Positions 21,227 to 30,572 of a stretch of DNA of 64,000 nt are shown one piece after another (positions within the stretch are counted from its first letter, which is position 1; the number at the start of each line of letters is the position of its first letter). The notes beneath the pieces are model-generated. The model ran no database searches, was not told the origin of the DNA, and saw only the letters and a list, made by a program, of their open reading frames with translations. A program made the position numbers and the translations under genes. Source of the DNA: Leuconostoc gasicomitatum LMG 18811 (GTDB taxonomy: Bacteria > Bacillota > Bacilli > Lactobacillales > Lactobacillaceae); contig NC_014319.1 in NCBI RefSeq assembly GCF_000196855.1, forward strand, positions 1,798,001 to 1,862,000, given 5' to 3'.

Positions 21227-21946
21227 TCACATTAAATATTTTTTCAGAGCTTTCTGTGCAATTTCAAAACTGAATTTTTTAGCATTTAGCGGAACAATAG
21301 TGCCATTTTTATCAAAAAAAACACCCGATAACTGTTTGATATCTGGGCTCATTGCCAAATATTTGCCAACTGGCACCGCTGTATTAGTCAATGTCTTCGT
21401 GTAATCCATTAATTCACTACGGACATCCCCAGGGAAAAAACTATTCACAGTTGTCGATTGCGCTTTCAATTGATTAGCTAATACAAGCATCAAAAGCGTC
21501 TTATGTGTCACTAACCAAGCCGCTCTTGCCAAAATATTATTTTGTGTATCACAAACCGGTACAAGGTTAATTACTTTGGGATTACCTGTCACGATTAAGA
21601 TACGGCTATTAGACAAAACATCTCGCAAACCTAAAGTTAAATAGTAATGTGACAATAAATTACTATTTATGTTTTCACTAGCCGTACGTGGCATAATCCC
21701 TGCGCTATGAATCAAAACATCAATATGAGGGAAAATTGACTTAATTTGCGCGATCACTAACTGACGATCAGATTGTTTAGACAAGTCCCCAATGACAGTC
21801 TTGACATGGCTACCTAAGTTATTTCGAACAATCGTAGCTTTGTTTTTGTTCCGACCAATAATAATGATATTATTTTCTTGAGCCAGATCCTTGGCAATTG
21901 CTAACCCAACGCCAGATGAACCGCCTGTTATAACAATATTTTTCAT
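21227..21946 (-). CDS. SDR-family oxidoreductase, atypical
   Basis: A 239-residue Rossmann protein with TGGSSGVGLAIAKDL at residues 7-21 and LIHSAGIMP. The usual YxxxK catalytic pair is not evident where expected (the segment reads AAWLVTHKTLLMLVLANQLK), so activity is doubtful or altered. It lies between the other SDR gene and an XRE regulator, all on the minus strand. Confidence 0.75.
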   Translation of the reverse strand: MKNIVITGGSSGVGLAIAKDLAQENNIIIIGRNKNKATIVRNNLGSHVKTVIGDLSKQSDRQLVIAQIKSIFPHIDVLIHSAGIMPRTASENINSNLLSHYYLTLGLRDVLSNSRILIVTGNPKVINLVPVCDTQNNILARAAWLVTHKTLLMLVLANQLKAQSTTVNSFFPGDVRSELMDYTKTLTNTAVPVGKYLAMSPDIKQLSGVFFDKNGTIVPLNAKKFSFEIAQKALKKYLM

Positions 21947-21988
21947 AAATGCCTTTCAAAATACATGGTTAACCACCGACAAAATTGT

Positions 21989-22570
21989 CTAATGCACAAA
22001 AGTATCATAAGCAATATTAATAATTTTAGGTTGTTGCCCTTGACAGCCAACAACTGCTTTAGCAATGCGTAAATGAATGCGCTGTGGCAAAAATGGTTCG
22101 GCTAAAAGCGCCAGATAAGCATCAAAAGTCCAAAATCCTGTTAAATTATCAAAATAATCATTAACATCATTAGATAGTGGTTGATTAACATGAACACACG
22201 TTTCCAGAATGCGTTTAAAAACTTGTTCTTGTCTCAATAAAATCGCACGACGATTTAACTCATTTAAAATAGTTTCTAAAACAACTGGGTTATTTTGAAA
22301 TTCATATGCTTTTTCAGCCATTTCATTAACGACAAACTCAGTAAACATGGGTGCATGACATAAATCTTCTAATGTTAACGACATGGCACTCAAAATCTTA
22401 ATCATACTGCTGAATTGAATGTCTGTTTGCCCTCTTTCAAATTTAGAAATAACACTATGTGACAACCCTGTTACTTGTACAAGATCATTTGCCGATACAC
22501 CGCGTGACTGACGCATTTCGCGAATTAAACGACCTAAATTTTGTATTTCTGAAAATGTATTATCTACCAT
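21989..22570 (-). CDS. XRE/Rgg-like transcriptional regulator
   Basis: A 193-residue protein from ATG 22570 (MVDNTFSEI). The HTH spans residues 12-65 (LIREMRQSRGVSANDLVQVTGLSHSVISKFERGQTDIQFSSMIKIL); the helical C-terminal half resembles the Rgg/MutR plan but is shorter than the usual 280-300 residues. It lies just upstream of the SDR gene in the same orientation and may control it. An upstream TTG start was rejected. Confidence 0.78.
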   Translation of the reverse strand: MVDNTFSEIQNLGRLIREMRQSRGVSANDLVQVTGLSHSVISKFERGQTDIQFSSMIKILSAMSLTLEDLCHAPMFTEFVVNEMAEKAYEFQNNPVVLETILNELNRRAILLRQEQVFKRILETCVHVNQPLSNDVNDYFDNLTGFWTFDAYLALLAEPFLPQRIHLRIAKAVVGCQGQQPKIINIAYDTFVH

Positions 22571-22603
22571 TATTACCCGACTATTCCCCTTTAATTGCCC
22601 CAA

Positions 22604-22928
22604 CTATTATACAAGTTATCTTTGTTTTATATGATTATTATACACGCCAAGCATACAAATAATTTTGATTTTTCTTATAAGAAATATTCCTAATAGTCAT
22701 GTCAAAAAATGTTAATTAACATTTTTAAAACTACCCGTACCTATTTAACTTGCCTTTATAATTATTAAGTTTATATTAAATTGAAATCCAATAATAAAAA
22801 TCATTAAAATTGGTCTATACCATTTAAATTAGAGGCGACTTTTTAACGCTCAATGTACACCCTCTCTTCTTTTATTTGGTATACATCTGTAATTTAATAC
22901 GCTACACAAAGTCTCTAGACACAAACTA
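22604..22928. other. Divergent regulatory region upstream of the PTS operon
   Basis: No gene is seen. It is AT-rich, contains short poly-A/T words and leads into the cre site at 22929. A convincing -10/-35 pair for the PTS operon was not fixed; TTGGTA near 22877 with TACGCT about 16 bases on is one option. Confidence 0.35.
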
Positions 22929-22942
22929 TGAAAGCGTTTACA
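22929..22942. promoter_or_regulatory. cre site upstream of PTS/MupG operon
   Basis: TGAAAGCGTTTACA fits the CcpA operator consensus TGWAAGCGYTWNCA at every position. It lies 26 bases before the EIIC start codon, where a bound CcpA would block transcription when preferred sugars are present. Confidence 0.8.
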
Positions 22943-22967
22943 ATTTAAATATAAGGAGGATTATACT

Positions 22968-24259
22968 ATGAATAATAAAATATCGTTTTGGCTGGAAAAA
23001 TATTTGCAGCCCGTTGGTGCTAAATTAGCTGCCAATAAACCACTTAATTCTATACGTGATGGTATCGCGTTGAGCATGCCGCTAGTCATTGTAGGATCAA
23101 TGGCATTACTAATTGCCAATGGCTTTTCTATCGACCCATTTAAAAACTGGTTAATGACAACTGGGATATTCGATTGGCTCGTTAAAATCATTAACGCTAG
23201 CTTCGGATTAATGGGATTAGTAGCAGCATTTGGTATTGCTTATCGTTATGCTGAATCTCATGGAACAGATGCTCTGTCGGCTGGTATTCTTTCCCTAGCT
23301 AGTTTTTTCCTGGTTACACCAGATTTAATAACTTCTGGTAGTACGCCTCAAACAGGTATTTCTTATACCTATCTAGGTGCCTCGGGATTATTCGCTGCAA
23401 TTCTCATTGCCTTGATTAGTACGGCTATTTTTAACTGGTTCGTGAAACGAAATATTCAAATTAAAATGCCTGATGGTGTCCCCCAGCAGTGTCAAATTCC
23501 TTTGCTGCTTTAATTCCTGGTGCCGTTATTTTGATATTTTGGGGACTAGTCTATGCTGGCTTCAAAATGACATCATTTGAAAATATTCATCAAGTGCTTC
23601 AAGTTATTCTTGGCAAGCCATTAGGCGCGTTCGGTGGTTCGCTGGCAGGTGCCATCATCGTCAGTTTCATTACCTCATTACTATGGTTCATTGGTATTCA
23701 TGGTGGTAATATTACTGGTGCCATTATGAGCCCAATCTGGTTGGCACTCATGGGTGAAAACCTAAAAATCTATCAAAATAACCCTTCTGCAACGATGCCA
23801 CATATTGTCACTCAGCCATTTATGGATTTCTTTGTCTACATGGGCGGTGGCGGCGCAACATTAGGACTTGTCTTGGCTATTTGGTTAATTGCTAAATCAA
23901 GTAGATATAAAACACTAAAGACTTTAATAACACCACCCGGCCTATTTAATATCAATGAGCCTACAATGTTCGGTATTCCCATTGTTTTAAATGTTAGTTT
24001 GCTCATTCCATTTATCTTAGCTCCTATTTTAAATGCAATTATCACATACATCACCATGGCCACTGGTATCGTTCATGCGACAGTTGGTGTCGTTGTGCCT
24101 TGGGTTACTCCCCCTATTATTTCAGGATTCCTCGCTACTGGGTCACACATATCTGGATCAATATTGCAGATAGTGCTAATAATACTAGATATCATCATAT
24201 ACTTACCTTTCGTAAAAAATATTGATAGATTGGAGCTTAAAAATGAGCAAGCAAATTGA
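22968..24259 (+). pseudogene. PTS lactose/cellobiose-family EIIC, frameshifted
   Basis: Two overlapping frames (22968-23513 and 23489-24259) together make one complete CelB-type permease of about 430 residues. The break is at the run of five C near 23480: with six C the frame would read through MPDGVPPAVSNSFAALIPG, the normal family sequence. The first piece starts at an ATG with AGGAGG. The protein should move a beta-linked or amino sugar across the membrane with EIIA and EIIB encoded downstream. The frameshift may be true decay, phase variation in a homopolymer, or a sequencing error. Confidence 0.85.
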
Positions 24260-24273
24260 AAAAGGAGCCCACT

Positions 24274-25361
24274 ATGAGTGAATTAGGTATTTCGATTTAT
24301 CCCTCTAAAAGTTCTTTTGATGAGATGCAATCCTATCTCACCCAAGCACGCGAGTTAGGATATAAAAAGATCTTCACGTCACTGCTAGAAGTCACAGGCG
24401 ATACAGCTACTGTCGTTGACCACTTTAAAAAAATCATCCAATATGGCAATCAAATCGGCATGCAAATTTGTATTGACATTAATCCAAAGTTATTTAAGCA
24501 GCTGAACATTGACTATTCAGATTTGAGTTTTTTTAAAGAATTAGGTGTCACCACTATTCGACTAGATGAGGGATTTACAGGATACGAAGAAGCCAAAATG
24601 ACTTTTAATCCTTGGCATTAAAAATAGAAACGAATATTTCACGCGGCCAGCACTATATCGATATGGTTTGTGATTTTGGTGCAAATACTAAAAATCTTAG
24701 CGGTTCACATAATTTCTATCCACAAGTGCGTACAGGCCTTCAAGAAAATTACTTTAAAGATACTGCCAAAATGTATAAAGCACATAATCTAGAAACCTCT
24801 GCCTTTATTGATGGTGACACAGGAAAAGTTGGTCCATGGCCCGTTTCAAATAAAATGGTTTCAATGGAAATTCAACGTGACATGTCTGCTGCCAGTCAAG
24901 TTCAACTCATAAAGCAGACAAACCTAATAGATAATATATACATTAGTAGCTCACTCTTAGAATTAGAAGAACTATCAGCTATTAAAGCAGCATTTTTAAG
25001 TCCTTATCCCGTATTAGAAGTTAGCTTGAATCCAAATATCTCTGACGTTGAACATCGTATAGCTATAGAAGAATTACAGATGTTTAGAGGCGATTATTCA
25101 GGTTATATGATTAGATCAAGTCAATCACGTATTAAATATCGTGATGCCGAAATTATGCCCAATAATCTAGACAATGTTCAATTCGGAGACATTGTCATTG
25201 GCAATAGTAGCTTTGGTCAATATAAGGGTGAATTACAAATTGCCCTCCAACCTTGGGAAAACGATGGACATTATAACGTCGTTGGCAAAATAGATGAAAC
25301 AAATTTGGCTATTTTGAAAACACTTAAACCTTGGCAAACATTTAAATTAATCAACAATTAA
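24274..25361 (+). pseudogene. MupG-family (DUF871) phosphoglycosidase, frameshifted
   Basis: The first part (from ATG 24274, after AAGGAG) encodes the start of the DUF871 TIM barrel (MSELGISIYPSKSSFDEM); the rest is in another frame from about 24612. One extra T at the TT near 24613 would restore NPLALKIE and the full protein of about 360 residues. MupG enzymes split MurNAc-6-phosphate-GlcNAc or related 6-phospho glycosides in the cytosol, which fits a PTS partner. This is the second broken gene of the operon. Confidence 0.8.
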
Positions 25362-25370
25362 GGAGAAATC

Positions 25371-25698
25371 ATGTCTAAAAAAAATTATTATGTTAGCTTG
25401 CGCTGCCGGTATGTCAACATCACTGATGGTTCAAAAAATCCAACAAGCTGCTACAGCGCAAAATAAAGAATACGATATTTTTGCAAAATCAACCTCTGAT
25501 ATCGACTCACAATTAAATTCTGATAAAGTACCAAACGTTGTATTATTAGGTCCTCAAGTATCTTATCTTAAAAAAGATATTCAATCAAAAACTGATTCTA
25601 AGAACATTCCAATGGCCGTTATGCCTATGATAGATTATGGTACTATGAACGGTGAAAACATACTTAAGCTTGCCGAAAACCTGATGGGAGTTGAGTAA
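25371..25698 (+). pseudogene. PTS lactose/cellobiose-family EIIB, frameshifted at an A8 run
   Basis: The ATG at 25371 has AGGAG 5 bases before it but runs out of frame after four codons; the true frame (LACAAGMSTSLMVQKIQ with the phospho-accepting Cys in MLACAAGMS) opens after a run of eight A. With seven A the start MSKKIIMLACAAG is restored. A downstream ATG at 25390 is in frame but lacks a ribosome site and would drop the first beta-strand. RNA polymerase slippage on A8 could in principle still give some active product. Confidence 0.8.
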
Positions 25699-25699
25699 T

Positions 25700-26020
25700 A
25701 TGGATGATAACTATTTGAACGTCGTCATGGGCATCATCATGAATGCTGGCAATGCAAAAGGATTAGCTCATGAAGCACTTGAAGCCGCTAAACTTAATGA
25801 CTTTGAAAAAGCAGATCAATTAATGACAGAATCTAGCCAAGCGTTAGCAGAGGCACACAATGTCCAAAGTGATATGTTAACCAAAGAGGCGCAAGGCGAT
25901 CATACTGAGGTCAATCTATATATGGTTCATGCACAGGATCACTTGATGACCGCTATTACCTATCAAGATCTGGTAAAAGAATTAATCACATTATACAAGA
26001 AAAATATGAATTTCGCTTAA
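25700..26020 (+). CDS. PTS lactose/cellobiose-family EIIA
   Basis: A 106-residue helical EIIA that takes the phosphate from HPr and passes it to EIIB. It has AGNAKGLAHEALEAA and the active histidine in LYMVHAQDHLMTAI. GGAG lies 9 bases before the ATG at 25700, just after the EIIB stop. It is the only intact gene of the operon. Confidence 0.9.
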   Translation: MDDNYLNVVMGIIMNAGNAKGLAHEALEAAKLNDFEKADQLMTESSQALAEAHNVQSDMLTKEAQGDHTEVNLYMVHAQDHLMTAITYQDLVKELITLYKKNMNFA

Positions 26021-26070
26021 ACGCAGATAATTTTGTCAACATTATTGGATGTTAAAATTATCATTTATAA

Positions 26071-26124
26071 AAATTCAATACTAGGTTATTTAAATTGTAA
26101 AAAACCTTAGTATTGAATTTTTTT
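26071..26124 (+). terminator. Terminator of PTS/MupG operon
   Basis: AAATTCAATACTAGGTT pairs with AACCTTAGTATTGAATTT (one bulge) and is followed by a run of T. Confidence 0.85.
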
Positions 26125-26195
26125 ATGATCAACATTGTAACCATGAAACACATTATTTTAACTGTTTCTTAAATATTTCCTCCAAATAACGACAA

Positions 26196-26223
26196 TTGTC
26201 AACATTAATTTTGTTATTATAAT
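26196..26223 (+). promoter_or_regulatory. Promoter of amino acid permease gene
   Basis: TTGTCA (26196-26201), 16 bases, TATAAT (26218-26223), 41 bases before the start codon. Confidence 0.65.
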
Positions 26224-26264
26224 GAAAAGTGGTATTATTTTATGAATAATATTACGGAGGACAC

Positions 26265-27863
26265 ATGGACACAAATCATAATAAAAAGATCGGACTGTTT
26301 CAGCTCATTATGCTAGGCCTAGGGTCACTTATCGGATCTGGTTGGTTATTTGGTGCTTGGGAGGCTTCAAAAATTGCCGGCCCCGCATCAATCATTTCTT
26401 GGGTAATTGGTGGGATCATTATTGGTACGATCGCTTACAATTATATTGAACTCGGAACGATGTTTCCACAATCAGGTGGCATGAGTAAGTACGCGCAATA
26501 TACCCACGGCTCGCTGCTTGGCTTTATTGCCTCATGGGCAAACTGGATATCATTAATTACATTAATTCCTATCGAATCAGTTGCAGCGGTTCAATACATG
26601 AGTTCATGGCCTTGGTCATGGGCCAATTGGACGCAAAATTTCATCTCAAACGATTCAATTACAACAGCCGGTTTACTCGTTGTGTTTGCATTTATTGTTA
26701 TTTTTACGTTACTCAATTATTGGTCTGTCGCACTATTAACTAACTTCACAAGTGTGATTTCTATTTTCAAAATTGGCGTACCTATACTAACAATATTTAT
26801 GCTCACATTATCAGGATTTCACCCTGCAAATTATGGGACTAACCTGCACGAATTCATGCCTTACGGTACGGCACCTATATTTGCAGCAACGACAGTATCA
26901 GGTATCATATTCTCATTTAACGCTTTTCAAACAGTGATTAATATGGGTAGCGAAATTGAAAATCCCAAGCGTAACATTGGACGTGGCATTGCCTATTCTC
27001 TTATTATTAGTGGTATCTTATACATTTTACTGCAAAGTACTTTCATTACATCACTCAACCCAGCTATGATTGCTAAAAACGGTTGGCATGGTATTAACTT
27101 TTCATCGCCCTTCGCTGATTTGGCTATTTTGTTAGGTATTCATTGGCTTTCAGTGCTGCTATACATGGACGCTTTTGTGTCCCCTTTTGGAACTGGTGTG
27201 TCTTTTGTGGCATCTTCAAGTCGAACTTTGGCAGCAATGGTGTCAAACAATCACATCCCAAAATTTGTAGGTAAAATAAACCAACAATATGGCACACCAC
27301 GTATCGCTATGGTTGTTAACGCTATTTTGAGCATGCTTATGGTGTCAATTTTCAGATCATGGGGAACACTTGCCAGTGTTATTTCAACATCAACATTAAT
27401 TGCTTACTTAACCGGCCCAGTGACTGCTGTTTCATTGCGTGAAATGGCACCTGAATTCACAAGACCATTTCGTGCTAAATTGTTAAAATACATGGCCCCC
27501 TTATCTTTTATACTCGCATCTCTGGCTACTTATTGGGCTATGTGGCCTACAACCGTGGAAGTTATTTTAGTGATTCTGTTAGGGCTACCTTTTTACTTCT
27601 ATTATGAATGGCAACACGGTTTTAATAAAACCAAGCGCGCTTTCAAAGGTAGCTTTTGGATGATTGGTTACTTAATTTTCATTTCTATTATGTCCTACAT
27701 CGGATCAAAAGAATTCAATGGTCAAAACTGGATTCATTATCCGCTGGATTTTGTTTTCATTATTGTCGGTTCCCTTCTCTTTTTCTATTGGGGAACTGTT
27801 AGTTCAGTTATGACAAAATACTTTAAACAAGCACAACGTGTTAACGCAAAAGTTAAAAAATAA
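26265..27863 (+). CDS. APC-family amino acid permease, aspartate/glutamate symporter-like
   Basis: A 532-residue transporter with about 12-14 membrane helices. LGSLIGSGWLFGAWEASKIAGPASIISWVIG, ELGTMFPQSGGMSKYAQYTHG and LIPIESVAAVQYMSSWPW closely follow the B. subtilis YveA aspartate:proton symporter pattern, so acidic amino acid uptake is the best guess. GGAGG precedes the ATG. It is a single-gene unit ending in a 28-bp terminator. Confidence 0.85.
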   Translation: MDTNHNKKIGLFQLIMLGLGSLIGSGWLFGAWEASKIAGPASIISWVIGGIIIGTIAYNYIELGTMFPQSGGMSKYAQYTHGSLLGFIASWANWISLITLIPIESVAAVQYMSSWPWSWANWTQNFISNDSITTAGLLVVFAFIVIFTLLNYWSVALLTNFTSVISIFKIGVPILTIFMLTLSGFHPANYGTNLHEFMPYGTAPIFAATTVSGIIFSFNAFQTVINMGSEIENPKRNIGRGIAYSLIISGILYILLQSTFITSLNPAMIAKNGWHGINFSSPFADLAILLGIHWLSVLLYMDAFVSPFGTGVSFVASSSRTLAAMVSNNHIPKFVGKINQQYGTPRIAMVVNAILSMLMVSIFRSWGTLASVISTSTLIAYLTGPVTAVSLREMAPEFTRPFRAKLLKYMAPLSFILASLATYWAMWPTTVEVILVILLGLPFYFYYEWQHGFNKTKRAFKGSFWMIGYLIFISIMSYIGSKEFNGQNWIHYPLDFVFIIVGSLLFFYWGTVSSVMTKYFKQAQRVNAKVKK

Positions 27864-27872
27864 TCAGAAAAG

Positions 27873-27934
27873 TTAAAAGTATACTAAAATACCGGACAAA
27901 ATAAAATTTGTCCGGTATTTTAGTATACTTTTAA
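27873..27934. terminator. Bidirectional terminator, 28-bp perfect stem
   Basis: Arms 27873-27900 and 27907-27934 are exact reverse complements with a 6-base loop, between the convergent permease gene and ula operon. Confidence 0.9.
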
Positions 27935-27984
27935 TTGGGAAAATTATTCACAATACACAGAATATTGTATGCCATATCATGGCA

Positions 27985-28713
27985 TTATACGTGCGATATA
28001 TGGGCCATTGATTGTGCAGAACCTTGTCCATAATAAGCATTAGCACCATGCTTGCGATAGTAATGTTTATCTAATAAGTACTGTGGCACGTGAATATCAG
28101 ATCGTGTTGACTGCAGTGCGTGATAACTAATTTCAGCTGACACTTCTAATACTTTAGCATTATATACTGATTTTTCAGGTGTTGGCCCCCAGGAAAATGG
28201 TCCGTGCTGACTAACTAATGCCGCTGGTGTCGCATCAGGATCTATCCCTCGACGTTCAAATTCTGATACAATGACTGCCCCCGTATTCATCTCGTAGGCT
28301 GATCGAATCTGTTCTTCATTTAATGCCGGTACACATGGAATATCACCATAAAATGTGTCCGCATGGGTTGTGCTCACCGCTGGAATATCCATTTTCGCTG
28401 CCGCAAAGGACACACCCCAAGGTGAGTGTGTATGTGTAATACCACCAATATTTTTAAAATGGCGATACAGATAGGCATGCGTTGGTGTATCACTTGATGG
28501 ATTTAAGTTACCTTCAACCACCTCACCATCTAAATTAACAACAACCATATCAGCAGGTTGCAATTGCTCATACGCAACACCAGATGGCTTAATAACAAAT
28601 AACCCTTTTTCACGATCAATGCCTGAAACATTGCCCCATGTGAAAGTCACTAATTCTAACTTGGGCAACGACATATTGGCATTGTAGACTTCTTGTTTTA
28701 GTTTTTCTAACAT
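27985..28713 (-). CDS. ulaF: L-ribulose-5-phosphate 4-epimerase (ascorbate pathway)
   Basis: A 242-residue class II aldolase-like epimerase. KPSGVAYEQL and the zinc ligands THTHSPWGVSFAAA (two His) and the later His in ISYHALQ are in place. It makes D-xylulose 5-phosphate, the entry to the phosphoketolase pathway that this heterofermentative group uses. It is the last gene of the ula operon, 2 bases after ulaE. Confidence 0.93.
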   Translation of the reverse strand: MLEKLKQEVYNANMSLPKLELVTFTWGNVSGIDREKGLFVIKPSGVAYEQLQPADMVVVNLDGEVVEGNLNPSSDTPTHAYLYRHFKNIGGITHTHSPWGVSFAAAKMDIPAVSTTHADTFYGDIPCVPALNEEQIRSAYEMNTGAVIVSEFERRGIDPDATPAALVSQHGPFSWGPTPEKSVYNAKVLEVSAEISYHALQSTRSDIHVPQYLLDKHYYRKHGANAYYGQGSAQSMAHISHV

Positions 28714-28715
28714 AG

Positions 28716-29579
28716 TTACATCTCCACTAATAAACCAGATTGCGTTAATAAATCAACAATGAAATCATGGGCAAAAACGACTTTGCTATCGGCATCTATA
28801 TCATTTTCTGACCACATCTCAATTGTGAACGTGCCTTGATAGCCAACACGCTTTAATGCTTTAAACAAACCCAGGAAATTAACATCGCCTTCACCAAACG
28901 GCACATCTTTAAATTTTCCAGACGTCTGATCAGTGACAGATAACACATCTTTTACATGAATAGCAATAATGCTATCTAATCCTTGCGTCAAATCTTCTAT
29001 TGGCTGATTATCTGGCCAAGCCGAAATGTTTCCTAGATCAGGGTAAGCTTGTAACCAAGGTGATACAATAGATTTTTTGACATTTTTTATTTTAGCAATT
29101 GAATTGATAAAACAATCATCCATTGTTTCAATAGAAATCATGACTTGATGTTCTGCTGCAAAATTCACGACACGTTGCAAATTTTCAATAAAGTTTTCAT
29201 GTGTCAGTGGTGTTTTTGAACCGTAATACTCATCATAACCAGCAATTTGAATATTTCTTATACCGAGATCTTTGGCTAAAATAATGGCTTGTTGACACAT
29301 ATCAAACGATTGATCATAGATGGCTTTGTTTTCTGAACCGAGCGGAAATCTTCTGAGTGCCGACAACATCATCGTGTCAATGGATACACCAGATTGATAA
29401 ATATCTTTAACTAAGCTAAATCGCTGCTCTTTATTCCAACTCAATCGCGCAATACGAGCATCGGTTTCATCAATAGACATCTCTACAAATGAAAAACCTT
29501 GATTTTTAGCAAAATTTAATTTGTCAAACCATGACATCGCTGCTGGCAATGATTTTTCGTTAATTCCAAGTTTCACCAT
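28716..29579 (-). CDS. ulaE: L-ribulose-5-phosphate 3-epimerase (ascorbate pathway)
   Basis: A 287-residue TIM-barrel epimerase (UlaE/SgbU family): FVEMSIDETDARIARLSW near residue 32, IQIAGYDEYYG, the metal ligands in MISIETMDD, LGNISAW and FTIEMW. It converts L-xylulose 5-phosphate to L-ribulose 5-phosphate. It is placed between ulaD and ulaF with gaps of 2 bases. Confidence 0.93.
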   Translation of the reverse strand: MVKLGINEKSLPAAMSWFDKLNFAKNQGFSFVEMSIDETDARIARLSWNKEQRFSLVKDIYQSGVSIDTMMLSALRRFPLGSENKAIYDQSFDMCQQAIILAKDLGIRNIQIAGYDEYYGSKTPLTHENFIENLQRVVNFAAEHQVMISIETMDDCFINSIAKIKNVKKSIVSPWLQAYPDLGNISAWPDNQPIEDLTQGLDSIIAIHVKDVLSVTDQTSGKFKDVPFGEGDVNFLGLFKALKRVGYQGTFTIEMWSENDIDADSKVVFAHDFIVDLLTQSGLLVEM

Positions 29580-29581
29580 TA

Positions 29582-30220
29582 TTATGACCAGTACTTTTTA
29601 ATTTCATCCTGGAATTTTTGCGCAGCTAAAGCTGGATCAGCCTGACCAGTAATCGCACGACCTGCAATAAACGTATAAACCGGCACATCTTTAAAGAGTT
29701 TGATAGTATCTAAATTCAAACCGCCAGTTACAGAGACTTTAAAGCCCATATCAATAAATTTCTTCACAATGTCTAGATCTTTTTTTCCCCAAACCTCTCC
29801 AGCAAGCAATGCGTCACGGCTTTGATGATAAATAACCTGTTCAATACCAATTTCTCGCCATTTTTCAGCTAGATCCCAGTTCCATGCCGAATATAACTCG
29901 ACTTGAATACCATCTAACACTGTTTTTGCTGACTTCATAGTCGCGATCGTTGCAGAATCAATCACAGTCATCAAATCAGCGCCGGCATCTTTAGAATTCT
30001 GTGCGACTGTCGAGCCAGCATCGGCACATTTCGTGTCAGAGGCAATAATTTTATCTGGAAACATTGCCCGAAGAACACGAATTGCATCTTGCCCTGCTTG
30101 TAATTCTAAAATTGTTCCCACTTCAACAATGTCAACAATAGAACCAGCAAAATGCGCTATTCTAATCGCGTCTGCTAACGTATTTTGATCTAAGGCAATT
30201 TGTAAATTAGGTTTTGTCAT
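29582..30220 (-). CDS. ulaD: 3-keto-L-gulonate-6-phosphate decarboxylase
   Basis: A 212-residue protein of the OMP decarboxylase suprafamily. LQIALDQNTLADA at the start, EVGTIL, the metal-site DTKCADAG and the C-terminal TGGL...FIAGRAITG phosphate site are present. It releases CO2 to give L-xylulose 5-phosphate. The ATG at 30220 (MTKPNLQ) has GAGG 9 bases before it; the longer reading overlaps ulaB. Confidence 0.94.
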   Translation of the reverse strand: MTKPNLQIALDQNTLADAIRIAHFAGSIVDIVEVGTILELQAGQDAIRVLRAMFPDKIIASDTKCADAGSTVAQNSKDAGADLMTVIDSATIATMKSAKTVLDGIQVELYSAWNWDLAEKWREIGIEQVIYHQSRDALLAGEVWGKKDLDIVKKFIDMGFKVSVTGGLNLDTIKLFKDVPVYTFIAGRAITGQADPALAAQKFQDEIKKYWS

Positions 30221-30230
30221 TTTTCTATCC

Positions 30231-30536
30231 TCACTTTTTATATTTTTCTTCAAAATTAGTTTCATCAATAATACGTTGTGTAATTTCTTTATCACTCATA
30301 ACATTTTTCACACCAACAACTGTCACGCCTTTTTTTGCAACATCTGCAAACATATCTACAAAGTTTAAAGGGGTAAAAACTGCGTCATATTGGGCAGCTG
30401 TCGATTTTCCCTCGGCAATACTAGTATGATTAATCTTCGTTACTGGAATGCCTAGTTTTTTCATTGATTTTTCGACACTCTTCATCATCATTAAACTGGT
30501 ACCAGAACCATTAGCACAAGATACTAAAATATTCAT
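30231..30536 (-). CDS. ulaB: PTS ascorbate-specific EIIB
   Basis: A 101-residue EIIB with the phospho-accepting Cys in LVSCANGSGTSLMMM near residue 7. It transfers phosphate to ascorbate as it enters through UlaA. It lies between ulaA and ulaD. Confidence 0.93.
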   Translation of the reverse strand: MNILVSCANGSGTSLMMMKSVEKSMKKLGIPVTKINHTSIAEGKSTAAQYDAVFTPLNFVDMFADVAKKGVTVVGVKNVMSDKEITQRIIDETNFEEKYKK

Positions 30537-30572
30537 TATATTTCTCCATTTCTATTTGTGTACAAGGTATTC

